NCBI RefSeq assembly: GCF_002368195.1
Contig: NZ_AP018178.1
Location: 5,980,145-6,044,144 of the forward strand
Direction: 5' to 3'
Length of the DNA: 64,000 nucleotides
DNA from: Calothrix sp. NIES-2100
Lineage (GTDB): Bacteria > Cyanobacteriota > Cyanobacteriia > Cyanobacteriales > Nostocaceae
The notes beneath the pieces are model-generated. The model saw only the letters and a list, made by a program, of their open reading frames with translations, did not search any database and was not told where the DNA came from. Shown piece by piece: positions 62,972-64,000 of this stretch; the first letter of the stretch is position 1; each line of letters starts with the position of its first letter. The translations under genes and the position numbers were made by a program.

Positions 62972-63919
62972 CTAAGTTAATGCTTCAGCACCACCCACAA
63001 CTTCTAGAAGTTCTTGGGTAATTGCAGCTTGTCGAGCTTTGTTGTAAGACAAGGATAGGGTTCTGATCAATTCACCGGCGTTGTCGCTGGCGTTGTTCAT
63101 CGCAGTCATCCGTGCTGCTAGTTCACTAGCTGCTGATTCTTGCAGTGCCCGTAATAGCTGGTTACTTAGATATAAAGGCAATAGAGAATCCAGAATTTGG
63201 ACTGGATCTTGCTCAAAAATCATGTCACGGGACAAAGGACGGACTTGAGTAGTCACTTTTTGCCGTTCTACTTGAAATTGTCCACCACGGGTTGTCAAGC
63301 GGAAAATTTCGTCATCTGCTGCTTCTAAACCTTGAGCATCTAAAGGAAGCAGGGTTTGTACAACCGGACGAGAGCTAACCAAAGAGACAAATTTGGTGTA
63401 GACTAACTCAATCCGGTCTACACTTTCCGACAAGAACAAAGACAACAACTCGTCAGCAATTTTGTTAGCTTCGGCTGCGGTGGGAATTTGTTCTAAGCCG
63501 CTGTAAGTAGCATCGATTGGTTGGTTGCGGCGTTGGAAGTATTGGATTGACTTCCGACCTACCAAGACAAATTTGTAATCCTTACCTTCGGCTTGGAGTT
63601 CCTTGGCACGATTTTCGGCGCGACGAATGACGTTAGTATTGTAACCGCCACACAAACCGCGATCGCCTGCTATGACCAACAGCCCTACTGTTTTCACTTC
63701 GCGCTTTTTCAGCAGAGGTAAGTTGGCTTCTTCAAACCGCAGACGGGTTTGCAGACCGTATAAAACTTGCGCTAGTTTATCCGCAAAAGGACGGGTTGCT
63801 AATACTTGCTCTTGCGCCCGACGTACTCTCGCCGCCGCTACTAGCCGCATGGCTTCTGTGATTTTTTTGGTGTTTTTGACCGACTGAATGCGATCGCGTA
63901 TTGCTTTAAGATTAGGCAT
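62972..63919 (-). CDS. atpG: F1 ATP synthase gamma subunit
   Basis: There are 315 residues; the gene is also called atpC in cyanobacteria. It starts MPNLKAIRDRIQSVKNTKKITEAMRLVAAARVRRAQ and ends ELAARMTAMNNASDNAGELIRTLSLSYNKARQAAITQELLEVVGGAEAL, the two coiled-coil rotor helices. The middle insertion near residues 195-225 is typical of cyanobacterial and chloroplast gamma. The rest of the atp operon should lie to the right; a heptamer array precedes it. Confidence 0.98.
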   Translation of the reverse strand: MPNLKAIRDRIQSVKNTKKITEAMRLVAAARVRRAQEQVLATRPFADKLAQVLYGLQTRLRFEEANLPLLKKREVKTVGLLVIAGDRGLCGGYNTNVIRRAENRAKELQAEGKDYKFVLVGRKSIQYFQRRNQPIDATYSGLEQIPTAAEANKIADELLSLFLSESVDRIELVYTKFVSLVSSRPVVQTLLPLDAQGLEAADDEIFRLTTRGGQFQVERQKVTTQVRPLSRDMIFEQDPVQILDSLLPLYLSNQLLRALQESAASELAARMTAMNNASDNAGELIRTLSLSYNKARQAAITQELLEVVGGAEALT

Positions 63920-63933
63920 ATTCTTTGATGGTT

Positions 63934-63975
63934 GTCAGTTGTCAGTTGTCAGTGGTCAGTTGTCAGTTGTCAATT
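63934..63975. repeat. Six GTCAGTT-type heptamers upstream of atpG
   Basis: Five GTCAGTT/GTCAGTG units and one GTCAATT, in register, beginning 15 bp before the atpG start. Confidence 0.9.
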
Positions 63976-64000
63976 GCTAATGACTACTGACCAATGACCA

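Overview
The window is chromosomal DNA of a filamentous, probably heterocyst-forming (Nostoc/Calothrix-like) cyanobacterium. Evidence: HIP1 octamers (GCGATCGC) are frequent, there is a light-dependent protochlorophyllide reductase, the tmRNA tag is of cyanobacterial type, gene families such as RppA/RppB and DUF4347-RTX are present, and heptanucleotide tandem repeats and palindromic mini-repeats fill the spacers. No rRNA, tRNA, CRISPR array or intact insertion sequence was seen.

Layout. 1-9 kb: 5' part of a group 2 sigma factor (minus), PriA helicase (plus), and a 4.4-kb gene for a secreted DUF4347/lamin-tail/FG-GAP/RTX protein (minus). 10-16 kb: a K+-ATPase operon kdpA-kdpB-kdpF/G-like-kdpC followed by a PsiE-like membrane protein; no kdpD/kdpE is present. 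16-19.5 kb: an MFS exporter, an Mrp-type P-loop ATPase and a small cysteine-rich membrane protein. 19.5-34.8 kb: a metal (probably copper) homeostasis region. It holds a double-DUF305 (CopM-like) lipoprotein, a patatin-like lipase, an HME-RND adaptor, pump and small lipoprotein, then an RppA/CopR-type regulator and RppB/CopS-type kinase, then a two-RCK membrane protein. Perfect TTTCAT-N5-TTTCAT direct repeats lie upstream of both the DUF305 gene and the RND operon and suggest one regulon. A GC-rich GNAT gene and an array of exactly sixteen 21-bp units lie between the efflux genes and the regulator, and a cold-shock-domain membrane protein gene sits between regulator and kinase.

35-56 kb: protochlorophyllide reductase, then an exopolysaccharide cluster: CapK/PaaK-like ligase, Wzz-like chain-length protein, Wzy/O-antigen-ligase-like protein, GT4, asparagine-synthetase-like protein, Wzx-like flippase, two tandemly duplicated GT2 enzymes and a GH74-type secreted glycosidase. 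A histidine kinase/NarL regulator pair and a WecG/TagA-type GT26 follow. 55.7-64 kb: housekeeping genes (holB, tmk, argS, atpG), a Uma2 pseudogene, a duplicated-HNH protein just downstream of ssrA (tmRNA), and a YefM-YoeB toxin-antitoxin pair.

Most notable: the shared CopR-like operators; the ssrA terminator whose 3' arm supplies the Shine-Dalgarno sequence of the HNH gene; the 21-bp modular hairpin array; repeat elements that form the ends of genes (holB start and stop, patatin stop, an in-frame insert in priA); and the rppA/rppB pair split by a cold-shock-domain gene. No wholly new multi-gene system was demonstrated. All functional calls come from reading sequence motifs without database searches.
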